64,000 nt of DNA, taken from Odiellus spinosus. Its lineage: Eukaryota; Arthropoda; Arachnida; Opiliones; Phalangiidae. Where the stretch lies: NCBI GenBank assembly GCA_963920705.1, contig OY987226.1, positions 15,378,501-15,442,500 on the forward strand, given 5' to 3'. Below, piece by piece: positions 22,180 to 34,200 of the stretch. The notes beneath the pieces are model-generated. The model worked only from the letters and a program-made list of their open reading frames with translations. It was not told the DNA's origin and made no database searches. How positions within the stretch are numbered: the first letter of the stretch is position 1; each line of letters opens with the position of its first letter. Both the position numbers and the translations under genes were made by a program.

Positions 22180-22460
22180 TATACTAAGATTTAAAGTTTG
22201 GCGTTAGTTTATCTAATTAAATTGTATGCAGATTGGATAGATCCTATTACGAGCTTTAAAATGGGACAAATTAGGTCAAAATCGTATAGTAAATATAAAG
22301 TTTTATTTAATTTAATTTAATTATAGAAGTTTTGTAATTTATATAAAACTTTGTTGTGGTTTAATTAATTTAATTGTAGAATAGTTTCAGATTAATTCAG
22401 ATCGCAAATTTGAGCTTCAAATTGAGACCAATCAGATCAAAATCAGTCAATAAATAAAAA
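22180..22460 (+). repeat. dispersed repeat E, two tandem copies
   Basis: Two versions of GAGCTTYAAATTGAGACYAAT followed by AGRTCAAAATC occur at about 22251 and 22410. Further copies lie at 54865-54930 (plus) and 44480-44560 (minus). Low identity suggests an old family; terminal structure is not visible. Confidence 0.55.
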
Positions 22461-23019
22461 CAATGGATTATAATAAAAAAAAAATCTTAATTTCGATTTC
22501 AACCAAATATTAAAAATTATCTAAAATTTATGGAAATATTTCTGATTAAATTCTACTTTGATTTGAATTTAATATAGATTTTGATAATTTAACATAGAAT
22601 CTGATATAGATTAATCAAATTTAAACTAAAACCGTGAACCATATATCAATAAAGATTATTCTTCAAAAAACCTTATCCTCCCGATATTATTGCTCCAGGG
22701 CTATAAATGGCATTAAATATGGTATCAATCTATTAATGCATAGACGGCTGGCTGGAAAGTAGTTAATTCGGTGTATCAAAGCGCAAAGCGGGACAGATGT
22801 TATCAAAAATGTATGGTCCACAATAATAAGCTTTGAAATTAATTATAAAGGTAATTTTTCTAAAACAAAATTGAGATACCCTGAGGTACTATCATTAAAA
22901 TTAAAGAGATGATATTACATTTTTTCCAAGATTTATAAATAATATTTTTAGTTTTTTCATACTATTTTGCACATGGGTCGAAGCATATATCCTCAAAATT
23001 AAATTGAGAGACTATGCAT

Positions 23020-23195
23020 AGTTTTCGATAAAGGGGCAAAAGAAAATTCTACCTCATTCCCAACTTTCCTTTCATTGCAGGGTTGCCAGGAGTTTGTCAG
23101 TTACAAAACTGATCTGCTACCCTTTCTTTCTGTTTCAGTTTGCGCTCAAATATGGCTGGCAACACTTGGGGGAAACGTCATTTACCTCCTTTAAT
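23020..23195. repeat. dispersed repeat D, copy 2
   Basis: Second copy of the sequence at 21000-21215, with CATAGTTTTCGATAAAGGGG at the left and CAGTTTGCGCTCAAATATGG then CTGGCAACAC at the right. Clearly diverged, so an older insertion. Confidence 0.65.
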
Positions 23196-23224
23196 GTAAA
23201 CTATGTATATATATTAATTTATTT

Positions 23225-23330
23225 TCGTTTGATGACGTATAATGATTCTGGAACGTAATTAACGATAAAATTAAAATGTATGACTTTCTGAATTAAGTAT
23301 TTTCACGAAAGAGACTAAGCGAAATATATA
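23225..23330 (+). repeat. dispersed repeat C, copy 2
   Basis: Carries TCTGGAACGTAATTAACGAT and CTTTCTGAATTAAG, matching 10430-10560. A TGATGACGTATA word at its left also occurs in the element at 60007-60685. Confidence 0.5.
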
Positions 23331-23475
23331 TCCGTATCACGTGCCAGAATGCGCGAGAAACAACTGATTATCCTAAATTACCCACTGGGACATAGCGATG
23401 ACGTAAAATGTTTCCGATTTGAAAATGCCAATAATAATTTTTTCTTTTTCATTAACTGACCTAACTATATATTAA

Positions 23476-23793
23476 CAAGAATCCATTCAGGTTCCATAAT
23501 AATATGGGAGGGCCGCGATTCAATAACCATCCTCCCAAACGTTGTAGCAAAAGTTCGTCTGCTTCGAATCGATTTTTCAAGTAAATCGCTCCTGACATTA
23601 TATTATTAACCCGCGCCACTAACGACCTTGACATAATATTTTGGGTAATAAAAATGGAGCCGACCGAAAAAAGATCTAAGCGTACAAATGTTGCGAAAAT
23701 TGCAGACGAACTTTTGTTACAAAGTTTGGGAGGATGGTACCAGAGGCTAAAGCTATGCTCCCATATTCTTATGGAACCTGAATGGAATTCTTG
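23476..23793. mobile_element. MITE with 7-bp target duplication, copy 1 (318 bp)
   Basis: Left end CAAGAATCCATTCAGGTTCC, right end GGAACCTGAATGGAATTCTTG read as its inverted partner. Inverted repeats continue inward (ATATGGGAG, CATCCTCCCAAAC, AAAAGTTCGTCTGC), so most of the element folds back. Flanked by ATATTAA at 23469-23475 and 23794-23800. A 7-bp duplication and CA...TG ends do not fit hAT (8 bp) or TTAA elements; P-like or Dada-like are possible. No transposase is present. Confidence 0.85.
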
Positions 23794-23824
23794 ATATTAA
23801 CTATTACTTCAAAATTACTACTCA

Positions 23825-23952
23825 AATTCCATTTGGATTGCGTGATAATTTGTGTCATTAAGGTGTTTTAAAAATATGTGTATTAATTTAAGTAGAAATA
23901 TTTAGTTAACTGAGTAAATAAGAAATCGGTGACAGCATCACTTTAAAGTAAT
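23825..23952. mobile_element. right-end relic of TTAA family T4
   Basis: Ends ATCGGTGACAGCATCACTTTAA, matching the inverted right terminus of the element at 60007-60685, and contains TTCCATTTGGATTGCGTG, which recurs near 50537. The left end is lost. Confidence 0.5.
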
Positions 23953-24011
23953 ATCAAATTTGAAGAAAAACCCTAGTGGCTATTGAAATCAATTCAATTT
24001 AGCCTTATTTG

Positions 24012-24037
24012 AAAAAAAAAAAAAAAAAAAAAAAAAA
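24012..24037. repeat. poly-A tract, 26 bp
   Basis: Uninterrupted A run following TTATTTG. No retroposon features were found upstream. Confidence 0.95.
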
Positions 24038-24039
24038 TA

Positions 24040-25045
24040 TCAAAATGAAATTGTATATATCGATCTTAATTTATCAAGTCTTTCTTTTCCGATAAAACTT
24101 TTTTCGTATTATAAAAAAAGCAGATAATATTTCGCCTATGGCGTCATAAAATAATAAAATAATTCTTAAACTTGCATTATTTCCAGCCTTAGGTCCTTGG
24201 CGTATTAATTAAAAGTTTTAAAGAACCCTTGTTTAGTTTCACCCTTATAGGCATACCCTTATAACATTCTCACCCTATATGTCCCAATATCAATAAAAAA
24301 AATCGGTGGTTTAAACCGGTACGGAGATTGGTTTAAAATTACACTTAGTTCTAAATTTTCTTTACACGAGTCTCTTAATACTTAAGAACAAGGTTTTTTT
24401 GTTTTTTTTTTTTAAAAAAGAAGTTGCAAAATTTATATATAGAAACGTCAAATAGAGTCAACTTCAAAAACCTCATTACGCCTGAAAGGCTTCAAGATTA
24501 AATTTAAAGCTCGTGTTGAAGAAAACCAGTACACTGCTCGAGTACTTCATTAATAAATTCCAATCACGAAAATTTATCCCTAAGATATATTAGAAGAAAA
24601 AATTTCATATTTTTCCCGCCTTCTCCTCTATAACATTTAATGTTAACTCCCCAAAAATTGTTAAGTGTGGTATTTTCAAGATAGGAGGTCCAGAGAATTT
24701 ATAATCTCGTTACTTATAAAGAAGGAAAGTATTGAGATACCCTGTGGTTTGAATTTCAAGGGTTTTTAAACAGCTATACCTAGGTCCGAATTAAGTCAAT
24801 TGATTTATTATCATCAGATAACAAGGATGAGAAATTGAACTTTAAACATCCAAAAATTTAAAATTAAATTCCAATTATATAGAAGACATTTTGCTTAGAT
24901 TCAGTATAAATAAACATTAAACTTAATTGGCATGAAAAATATGCCCCAAATCTTAAATTGTTTAACCGTGAATTAAAAGCTGACAAATTTATTGATCTGG
25001 ATCCAAATTGGGCATAACTAAAGAAACCATATTTTTGAGTTCCTC
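24040..25045. other. no recognised feature
   Basis: AT-rich, without repeat family or open frame of note. Confidence 0.4.
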
Positions 25046-25049
25046 GATC

Positions 25050-25480
25050 GAATTCTTATGATTTCTCTTAATATTTCTAATATTTCTTCTGATTTCTTAT
25101 GATTTACCTTAATATTTCTTCTGATTTCTTATGATTTACCTTAATATTTCTAATATTTCCTTTGATTTCCATTAATATTTCTAATATTTCTAATATTTCC
25201 TTTGATTTCTATTAATATTTCTAATATTTATTTTGATTCCCCTTAATATTTCTAATATTTATTTTGATTCCCCTTAATATTTCTAATATTTATTTTGATT
25301 CCCCATAATATTTCTTCTGATTTCGCTTAATATTTCTAGATTTCTAATATTTCTTGATTTCTGATATTTTTTTGATTTCTAATATTTCTTTATTTCTAGT
25401 ATTTCTTGATTTATAATATGTCTTCTGATTTCTAATGTCTTCCGATTTCTAATAATTCTTCCGATTTGTAATATTTTTTT
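25050..25480. repeat. degenerate T-rich minisatellite
   Basis: Units of about 26-32 bp built from TTAATATTTCTAATATTT and CTTCTGATTTC or TTTTGATTCCCC, roughly 14 units, more regular in the middle (25195-25300) and decayed at the right. Confidence 0.85.
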
Positions 25481-25484
25481 TAGT

Positions 25485-28400
25485 GTTTTCGTGATTCCCA
25501 GACTCGTTCCCAGAAATATATTTCTCACTGCTTAATTGTTCACCTGATTTTTTAAGCGGATAGCAACTTGATCAGAATCTTAACACTAAGCGGCTAAGCC
25601 TTGGCTACATTTTCTGACTCGTCAGACACACGCAAGGTATAAGTTATACTATTTTGCCATTATTTGCGCTCTCAACGACGTTATCTCCTTTTGCTATTAG
25701 CTATAAAATTTTCTTAATTTGGTTCCACGAGTCTATAACTTGCAAAACACAACAGGCAGATAAATCAAAGTTTTCACTTGAAGTTTTTTACAAAAACGGA
25801 AGAAAAAATTAGTTCCGCTCTCGGAGGAGATGGAAAAAGCTAATCAACAACGGCGGGACCCAGGTTTAAGACTCGGGGCGGCCGACGGTAAAAACATTTC
25901 CCAAAATTTCTATGGTTCTATCCCGCGCGGTTAGTCATTATCGAAAGAAGGGTCAAAAGGTTACGGGGTAAGATAGGAGGAGGCGACCCATCAGCCTATC
26001 TATAGTTCTTTTTCCTAAAACGTTTAAAGATGCCTGATGGCTACAGAATGACGCCTGACACTAACATAATGGAAGCAGAGCTATCCGTGTTTCGCCATGC
26101 CCTCTAGGCAAAATGGTCAGCTTTTTTTCCCCCTTTGCGGTTCTTATTTATTGCCTTCTGAATAGAAAGAATCAGTCTTCAATGATGGGCATCGGAAAAA
26201 TATATACACCACCCGATAGAGTGTACTACGGGACTGAATAAGACATCTAAATGTTTCGATCACAATCTTATCAGGGAGATTCTTGAAGGGATGATGAAGA
26301 GGAAATTTAAGTGAATTTTTATTGATTTTGCTTCTAAAAATAAGATAACGTTTGCGTATAGTGAAACATTCGCAAAGTGTCTCTGAATTCTACAAAAAAT
26401 TGGAAGCCTTCAGATTCTTGCGCAAAATTAAAATGAGAACATCTGATAAAATAAAAGCCTTGATCTATTGTTAATCAAAAACGTCACTTCCATTAAAATA
26501 TATTCAATAAAAAAATTGGAAGAGCAAAAATTCACTTTGTTACATTTCACCTTCCCTTTGTATTTTTTTCCCTATTTTTCAGAGAAATATCCCATTATTA
26601 GAGCCATACTGCAAACTGGGACTGAAATTTCAGATTTGTTTTGGATTTTTTAGATAGATATGGGAAAGATCAGTGTTGGGTCTAAAAATCGAGCAAGAAC
26701 TCAATCGATTCAACTAAAGAAGCCAAGTCGAGGAGAAGAACACTTAGTTGTTCCATGCTACAGGTTTCAACAGATACTAAGCAATACAATTTCACAGATT
26801 TCTTTGCTATCATCAAAACTGACCCACACCAAAGAGTTCGTCTTAATTCACAATTACGAATGAAACTCCTTAATCCTAAATTGTTTCAAAAACAATTTCA
26901 GACAGTAAACTATCTGAAAAGTCCGTATTGCTAATGCTGCCAGTACTTAAGAGTCACCGTCTACAATTGGCGCGCGTGAAACAATTTAAATCGAAAGAGA
27001 GACATTCTCATTAATTATTATTTTTCAACCTCAAATTGCTTTGAACAGCGAAATCTCTGGTGATGTTTTTAGCCATATTTTAACAGACTAAATTGATTAA
27101 AAATAACTTATTTTCGGATATAAGATTCTAGTAAACTTCAGAGTTGGAACTCTATATAATTTTTTTTCCTCTGACCATGGGATAGCGAAATCAGGGTTGC
27201 TATTCGAAACCTACGCTATATATTTTTTGGCCTTTCGTTGACCTCCTTGCTTAAAGCCCTTCTGCTTTTCGGCGGTTCATTGAAGGAAGCCAGCGGGGTG
27301 GATTTAGATCGGAGAAAAAAAAAAGGTTTTCTAGGGCTTCGATCTGAAAAGGATCTGACAAGGGACTAGAAGAAGGAAAAATAGACGGATTATGACTTCA
27401 ACACATTTCGACAACAAAAAACCTAAGCTTTTCTCTTCTTTGGTTCAAAAACAACTCATTATTATTTTTATACCGTGAGGTAGATCGAATTTGCCGTGTT
27501 TTTTTCCAGGCTTCGAACTTTAGCTTTAACATCTAAGCTCGTATACGTTTATTGTGCACAACAAAGCATTCTATTGTAAAAGGGGCTTCGGGTTACTATA
27601 GTAAAGTAGTAATAAATCGTGGTATTTTGTTTTCGAAACGATAAATTCAAAGTTCAAGGTTCAGGGTTCATCTAGGAGTATAAAACCTTTGTGCCATGGC
27701 AGCGCAATGTCACCTGATATATGTCCAAGCTCTATACATCCTTAAAGGGGATTGAATCGTAGTACATGCAAGGGTATTGAAATATCCCTCCGTTGTAACT
27801 ATAATAAATTGTCTCTTAAAATGGTGTAGGAGAGTATATACTAACGATATGAAAACAAATTTTAATCTTAAGGGTGTTTTGTAAGATTTTTAGAAGAATT
27901 CAGAGCTTTTTAGAATAAAATCTATAATAATTTATTTACTTTAGAGGGAATTTTAGTATCATTTTGAGCTTTTGAGATGAAATTTTAAAATAATTTTGAA
28001 CCATGAAGTTGAAACTTTAAATGATTGAGCCATTTAAATGAAATTGAATTTTAAAATTTTTTTTAAAAGGTATTTGGACGTTTTTAAGAAGGAAAAAACA
28101 TGTTTTGAAAACTTAATCTTAAAACAACAGAGAAATTTTCGCTAAAACTAACAGAACCACAAGTAAATCATGCTTATTGTAAACTTTAACAATTATTTAC
28201 CTGTGACAGAACTAATATCTGAGCACTACACATGGCAACAATAAAGAATGTTTTAACTAAATTAGTTTCATTTACTGATGTTTCTAAATTCTACAATTAT
28301 ATAAGTTCATAAAAAAATTTCCCTAAATAACTAATATGATTCTCATATTAAAAATAAGCCAACTGATTTCAAGCATTAAATTCAACAAAACCAAAGAAAA

Positions 28401-29330
28401 CCCCATTGTAGAGTGTCTTATTAAAAAACTACAATTATGGTTTGATGTGGGCTGCAAAATACGAATGATATGTACTCTAAACGTCAGGAATTTCACGGAG
28501 ACAAAAAACTTCACGGTATAAGAACTAAAGTTTCAGTTTAAGAGAAGAGAGGCGTTCTATTCTTTACAAAAGTTTAAAAAAAAATAAGATCTAAGCCTTG
28601 GTTGGAATCTGGTCGTGATTTACGAGCTGGAAGGGGTGGTACCCCTAGTACCCCTGGGTCGGGACCGCGTTAGGGTGGTATTGAAGCCTATACTATACTT
28701 ATTAAGGAAGGATTCGGCTAGCTTCAAAAACCAAAAGGAACGAGGAGGCAGAAACCATCTTCTTATTTCGGAGGGGGGCCATGTGGGTTCCACGTGGAAC
28801 CAATTATTATAACTCCCTCCTTCTTTGACCGACGCCTGACGTCTCACGAGGGGTGACTTCAACTCGCTTTAGCCTCTTTCGAAGTCTCTTCATTGCCAAG
28901 TTAACGTTACAGTAAGGTTTACGCGTTTTAAGACAGTAACCTTTTAACCTCTAAACGTTAACCTATTCCCTCCAAGTAGTTTTGACTTCCATAGATATAA
29001 GACGCCAACAAAATACGATACTTTTCGATTAGGAACTTTTTAGAAATAAACAAGTGATCTTTAGTTAAGAGCAACTAAAGGGAAACTATATCAGCTTTTT
29101 GAAATTTATTTTGAAATTCTAACACCCCAAATTAAGAATTTAATTCCAATTTTCACAAGTATGGGTTAGACACGAATTTCAGTGAAGAGAAAAACGGACC
29201 AATCATACATATTCAAATGTTAATTACTGTGACTGTACAAACGCAAATACGCCGTGTCCATGAATTTATATGTAAATTGATTTAACGATACTGAGAAAAA
29301 CAAAACGTTTCTGGAGATCTTTCGGACATA
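25485..29330. other. long stretch without recognised gene or element
   Basis: Several small open frames have no recognisable domain. The block 28615-28862 is GC-richer and open for 65 codons on plus and 80 on minus at once, which argues against coding. An imperfect A/T repeat with TTTTGAG and GAAATTTTAAA words runs from about 27850 to 28080. A palindromic GGTTCCACGTGGAACC lies at about 28787. Confidence 0.4.
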
Positions 29331-29337
29331 CTATTAG

Positions 29338-29628
29338 CAAGAATCCATTCAGGTTCCATAAGAATATGGGAGGGCCGCGATTCAATAACCATCCTCCCAA
29401 ACTTTGTAGCAAAAGTTCGTCTGCTTCGAATCGATTTTTCAAGTAAATCGCTCTTGACATCTATTATTAACCCGCGCCACTAATGACCTTGACATTATAT
29501 TTTGGGTAATAAAAATGGAGCTGACCGAAAAAAAGATCTAAGCGTACAAATGTTACAAAGTTTGGGAGGATGGTACCAGAGGCTAAAGCTATGCTCCCAT
29601 ATTCTTATGGAACCTGAATGGATTCTTG
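29338..29628. mobile_element. MITE with 7-bp target duplication, copy 2 (291 bp)
   Basis: Second copy of the element at 23476-23793, with the same CAAGAATCCATTCAGGTTCC start and inverted end, flanked by an exact CTATTAG at 29331-29337 and 29629-29635. Relative to copy 1 it lacks an internal block of about 26 bp (the GTTGCGAAAATTGCAGACGA region). The 64-codon minus frame at 29266-29460 is part of it and is not a gene. Confidence 0.88.
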
Positions 29629-29689
29629 CTATTAGTTTCTTTAAATTCCTTTGTAACTAACAAACAAAAAAACTCGCCCGAGATAAGTC

Positions 29690-29800
29690 TCGATACAGGG
29701 AGACTCCAATCTAACAACAAAGTGTTTTTTTATCGATTCCTTATTGTTTAAAAAGGCCTAATCTGCCAGTAAAAAAATAAAAACAATTTACTAATGGTTT
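29690..29800. mobile_element. relic of TTAA family T1, left part
   Basis: Keeps AGGGAGACTCCAATCTAACA, TTTTTATCGATTCCTTATTG and GGCCTAATCTGCCAGTAAAA, all in the order seen in 33412-33828 and 43456-43872. Right half absent. Confidence 0.5.
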
Positions 29801-30469
29801 CAAATATACCATTTCAAGAGATTATGAAAGTTTAAAAATATCCCCTTGGTAGGTCAATATATCCATACGCGCCTAAAATCAGTTGTCACGTGAAATAGAG
29901 ATATTCTGGGTACCTATATGTTTCTTTTATAGCGACCCTTTTAGACCCGAAAAAGATTTGGTTCCAAGGATACAGGTATTTGTATGTATTCGAATAGTCC
30001 ATAAAAAAATCCTTTGAAAAGCATTTTCCAAATTTCCTCTCCGATAGCATTTGGATTTTGGATGGGTTAAAACCTAGATAATAGCTCGTTTACTACGATT
30101 GTACGTCGGGAAGCTCCTAACAATGCTATTTTCAACACTGCAAAGGTTTTCTTTAAGTATAGATCGAGGTACAGACCCCTTTTAAATTTTTCCAGTAAAT
30201 ACCCCCGTTTGAGAAGCTCCATTTATCCATTTATTATCTCGCACCCCGTTAACCACGTTTCAACTCTACCGTTGCTAACTGAAACCATTCCACCAAGAGA
30301 ATTCAATGACGCCAATAGTATTTCCCCACTCTTTCATCCTTCTCAAAGGGAGACTGAAGCCTAATTCACAAGAAACGCCAATATTAATATAAAATAACCT
30401 TTTAGATCAATTAAAATTATTCCAGTTGTCTGTTATAATTTTAAAGGGAAAACTTTAAAGGGAGAATTA

Positions 30470-30610
30470 AGCCTTACAACAAGAATTTTTTAATCGATTT
30501 CAAATTGTTAAAATAAGATTCACTCTCAAAAATTATTAGAATGAAATCTTAAGCTAGAAATTAATTTTTAACTTAGTCGGAAAATAGGCTTAACAACGAT
30601 ATAATAGCGA
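30470..30610. mobile_element. relic of TTAA family T1
   Basis: Starts TTAAAGGGAGAATTAAGCC, continues ACAACAAGAATTTTTTAATC and reaches TCGGAAAATAGGCTTAACAA. More diverged than the intact T1 copies and truncated before the central inverted part. Confidence 0.55.
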
Positions 30611-30614
30611 ACTT

Positions 30615-31795
30615 ATAGATTATTTTAATCATGATTAATCTCTATATAAAATTGTGGTTTCATTCTTTCTTTAACTAAAACTAGACACATTGAATATTCA
30701 AATTGAAAACGAAGTTCGGGGCAGAAGATTCCAAAAATAGTTGTTATTTACGATATTTCCCGGTTTTTGGTTGCTCGATTTTCACTGGGAAAGTATAACG
30801 CAAAGTTAAAACTATTTAGAATGGTGACATGGTGTATATATTGATAAATATAAACTTAAAGGGCTAGGGACTCTTTTCATACAATTTTGGTTTTAAAATA
30901 TTAATTATATTACGAAAATTGTGCATACCGAGAAAAACGACGACTTTTAAACCTAATGACGTCATGTCCCTTACAAGGTCTAAAAAAACAAACTCGCGCC
31001 AGAAATTTTGAACTTAGCTTTTGGCGGGAAACAGCGAATGAATATAAAAAAAAAAAAAAAAATCACGCGCTAGGCGGTTTCACGCCGTCTTCACGCTACT
31101 TCTACTATCAAAGGAGATCACGTGCTACTTTTCATGTATTAATTTGGACACGTTTACCTCCACGCGTGCGCAAAAATATAAACTTTTTAAGTTCCTAACC
31201 CTTTGAATTAAGCGAGTAGTGATTAACGTTGAAAAGAGCGAGGCGACCAACAGGTTATTTCTACATGATCTGGACCCAGTCTTAAACTCTTTTTTTCAGG
31301 GTGTTATAAAGTTATACAGTCTTGATAGTGATGAAAAATATCATAGTAAATCTGTTCTTCAATACGAATTAGGTACTTTCCTAGGTTGTAATTGAATATA
31401 GAGTGGGGAGGGATAATAATCTAAAAACGGAGTAGCCTTCTCATTTTTCTTTCGAGCCGACAAGCTTCTCCCCTTTTTCCCTTTTAGTTACAAATGTTCT
31501 ATTCCATCGTTAGTCTCTGCTAGAAATTGGTATCGCCAAGAAAAATAGCCGCCACTATAAATTCTAATGTTAAAAATTAGTTTACAAATACTACTTTTAT
31601 CCATACGTAACCTAACATTGTGTATCACTCCGCCTCATACATATAACTACACTGCAAACTGATCAAAACGTTAACACCACTCTACTATATCACTTTAAGT
31701 TTGCAATAAAGCTTTAGGCTTTATAGTAAACTGTGGTAAAAGGAATAGATTCTGGGAAACCAAACGCCGAGCTCTAAACCAGTCTTCGCGCCCAT
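30615..31795. other. no recognised gene; isolated E2F-like site at 31023
   Basis: GGCGGGAAA at 31023-31031 sits in a CpG-containing patch (31000-31170) with CACGTG-like words. The 80-codon frame 30956-31198 shows no domain. The remainder is AT-rich. Confidence 0.35.
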
Positions 31796-31799
31796 GTGT

Positions 31800-31920
31800 G
31801 CTTGAAAGGCGCGAAATTGAATTTGCATTTGTGCATCGGGCTTTAGTTAGAAATAGCACGCGCTTTAGAGATTAATTGGTTCAAGCGCCTTTGTTCTTAT
31901 ACGACAGTTCATTGGTTGCA
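31800..31920. promoter_or_regulatory. candidate promoter: E2F site, octamer and two inverted CCAAT boxes
   Basis: GGCGCGAAA (31808-31816, the reverse of TTTCGCGCC, a perfect E2F/DP site), the POU octamer ATTTGCAT (31821-31828), and ATTGG at 31875-31879 and 31911-31915 lie within about 110 bp. This combination is familiar from S-phase gene promoters. No coding exon could be assigned nearby, and each motif alone is common. Confidence 0.3.
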
Positions 31921-33103
31921 GCCGATTCAGTTTTCTCGAGAATGTTTTAAGTACAAAATTTTGATCAAAACTGATTTAGGCTTAGCGAGTCCTGTTAGCG
32001 ATTTTGACAATTAACCGTAAAATACCTTTGGTGAATTTTGATTCCGTTTTAAAGCGTACTATAATAGTACAAATAATAAATAAATAAATAACTATCAGAG
32101 TTAAATATCATTTTTACAAGTTTTAGTGTTAATCACGATCTTAGCTTTGTCTTTATTGAATTCCGAAATTGATTCCGATTATACTTCATTTCAATCCCAA
32201 TTTTCAATAAATAAGAATCTAGGTTTTATGCTATATCTGTCAAGGATGACGGAGGACCTCTAGCTTGGTATTAATTGAAATCTAGGGGTGAAACTTATCA
32301 TATAAATAGTTTGACAGTTTTTTTTATCTGATTTACTTTTTTTTTTGGGAAGTATTCCTATTACCTCCCCGTTTTCTGGAAAAAAAGGGGGTCTTTTAGG
32401 GTCTCCATTACCCCGGCAAAGAGTTTAAAAGAAAATCGGTCGACCCCGAACGAGCCCCGAATCTAGTTAATTATTTTACTTCTCCTGATAAGCTTGTTGA
32501 AACGTTCATGGGTTTCTTTCTAGCTTTAAAATAGGGGTTTCTACACATATATTTTTACATCCAGGCTTTATTTGTATGAACAACTCACTATTGGTTGCAG
32601 CAAATCTTAAGAAAAACGATAACATTTTTAATAGTTGGCGAGATTAGAAATCGAACAAAATGTTCATGAGTTTATGAATTAATTTACAATTATTTAAAAA
32701 GTAATTAGGAATATTTTGGAAGCTTAATAAATAGCGTAATAAAATATTATTTTCTAAGACCCAGTAAGATAAAAGTATAATAAAAGTGACATCAGAATGA
32801 GAGGTATTAAAATATTTAAAACATTTATTTTTCCCACGGTGTTAAAATGTACGTAGATATGTCGTCAAAGGAAGGGATTTTCGAGTCGCAATTTATGGGA
32901 TTGATAAAGCCGTCAATAAAATAGGCCCGCGTATACCCCCGAACGGAGGTTGTGATATTTACTTTTTTAAAGCTATATACTATCTGGACAAGGTTGGGAG
33001 AAATATGAAACGTGTTCAAAACCCCAAACCTCCATAAATCTCCCGAGCGGCTAAAAATAATGTCCATCGTAAAAATATCCGACTAGGATTCCCCTCCCAT
33101 CCT

Positions 33104-33254
<151 letters not shown>

Positions 33255-33411
33255 ATATCAGCAAAGCCACGCAGTACAGAGGCTCGAATGCAGTGTTCAG
33301 AAGAAAAAAATAAAAATAAAATAATATCAAAAAGATATAAATTTAATACCAAAGGGGGGCCCTAGCTCCCCCAAAATATATAGGGTCACAAAATGATGTG
33401 GAAAGTTTTAA

Positions 33412-33828
33412 AGGGAGAATGCAACCTAACAACAAGTGATTTTTTATCGATTCCTTTACGTTTAAATAGGCCTATTCCAATAGTTTAAAAAATTAAAAAC
33501 AAATATTAAACTTACCCGAAAATAGGCTTAGTTGGATTCATGGAGATATCCTGAACTCCCCGTTTAAGGACTAGCGACCAATGACATTGATCGATGACTC
33601 TTATATGGGGAATGCAGGATCTCCATGATCAATGTCATTGGTCGCTAGTTCTTATACGGGAAGTTCAGGATATATCCACAAATCCAACTAAGCCTATTTT
33701 GATAGTAAGTTTTTTTAAATTGATCTCTAATTTAATATTTGTTTTTAAATTTTTTTACTGTTGTATTAGGTCTATTTAAACGATAACGAATCGTTAAAAA
33801 TCACTTGTTGTTAGGTTGCATTCTCCCT
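33412..33828. mobile_element. TTAA-flanked foldback MITE, family T1, copy 1 (417 bp)
   Basis: TTAA at 33408-33411 and 33829-33832. Termini AGGGAGAATGCAACCTAACA and its inverted partner form long terminal repeats that continue inward through TTTTTATCGATTCC, GGCCTATT, AAATAGGCTTAG and on into the central CTAGCGACCAATGACATTGA against its reverse complement, so nearly the whole element is one imperfect palindrome. TTAA targets are typical of piggyBac and Kolobok superfamilies. No coding capacity. Confidence 0.88.
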
Positions 33829-33989
33829 TTAAGGTATACTAACAAATTTTTAGAAGATGCAATTAAAATGTTTCTTATTCTTCACTAGGACTGCTTGTGA
33901 AGAATTAAAACGGTGAATCGTGTTAAAATAAAACAATTTTATTCTAATCTAAAATTGTTAGAGGACTGAGGTTTGCTTTCTAGCAATGG

Positions 33990-34200
33990 ATATTTATTCC
34001 CCTTCAATCACGCGTTAAAAATAATAAATTTTCATATTCTCTTTAAAGTCTTCTACTAAAAATGTTACAATTACAACATAATGTTTACTCCTTTGGATCA
34101 CGCGATAAAACATTCGATTCTGTATTTCATATTCCCTTTAAAGTCTTCTATTTAAAATGTTTCAATTACTACGTAATTTTAATACCCCTTTGAAAATGTA
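33990..34200. repeat. tandem duplication, period about 92 bp
   Basis: ATCACGCG(T/A)(T/A)AAAA and TTTCATATTCYCTTTAAAGT followed by CTTCTA recur about 90-94 bp apart, giving two and a half copies. Confidence 0.6.

Noticed and set aside
24012..24037. Poly-A tracts (also 11649, 18368, 35252, 62068) as tails of retroposons
   Set aside because: No target duplication, Pol III boxes or retroposon body was visible upstream of any of them.
28615..28862. Overlapping 65- and 80-codon frames on opposite strands
   Set aside because: Open on both strands at once in a GC-richer patch, with no domain on either.
29266..29460. 64-codon minus-strand frame
   Set aside because: Most of it lies inside the 7-bp-duplication MITE and it is not maintained in the other copy.
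32398..32533. About 44 open codons after TTTTAG reading HYPGKEFKRKSVDPERAPN
   Set aside because: Protein-like composition, but a weak acceptor, no donor, and a length expected by chance.
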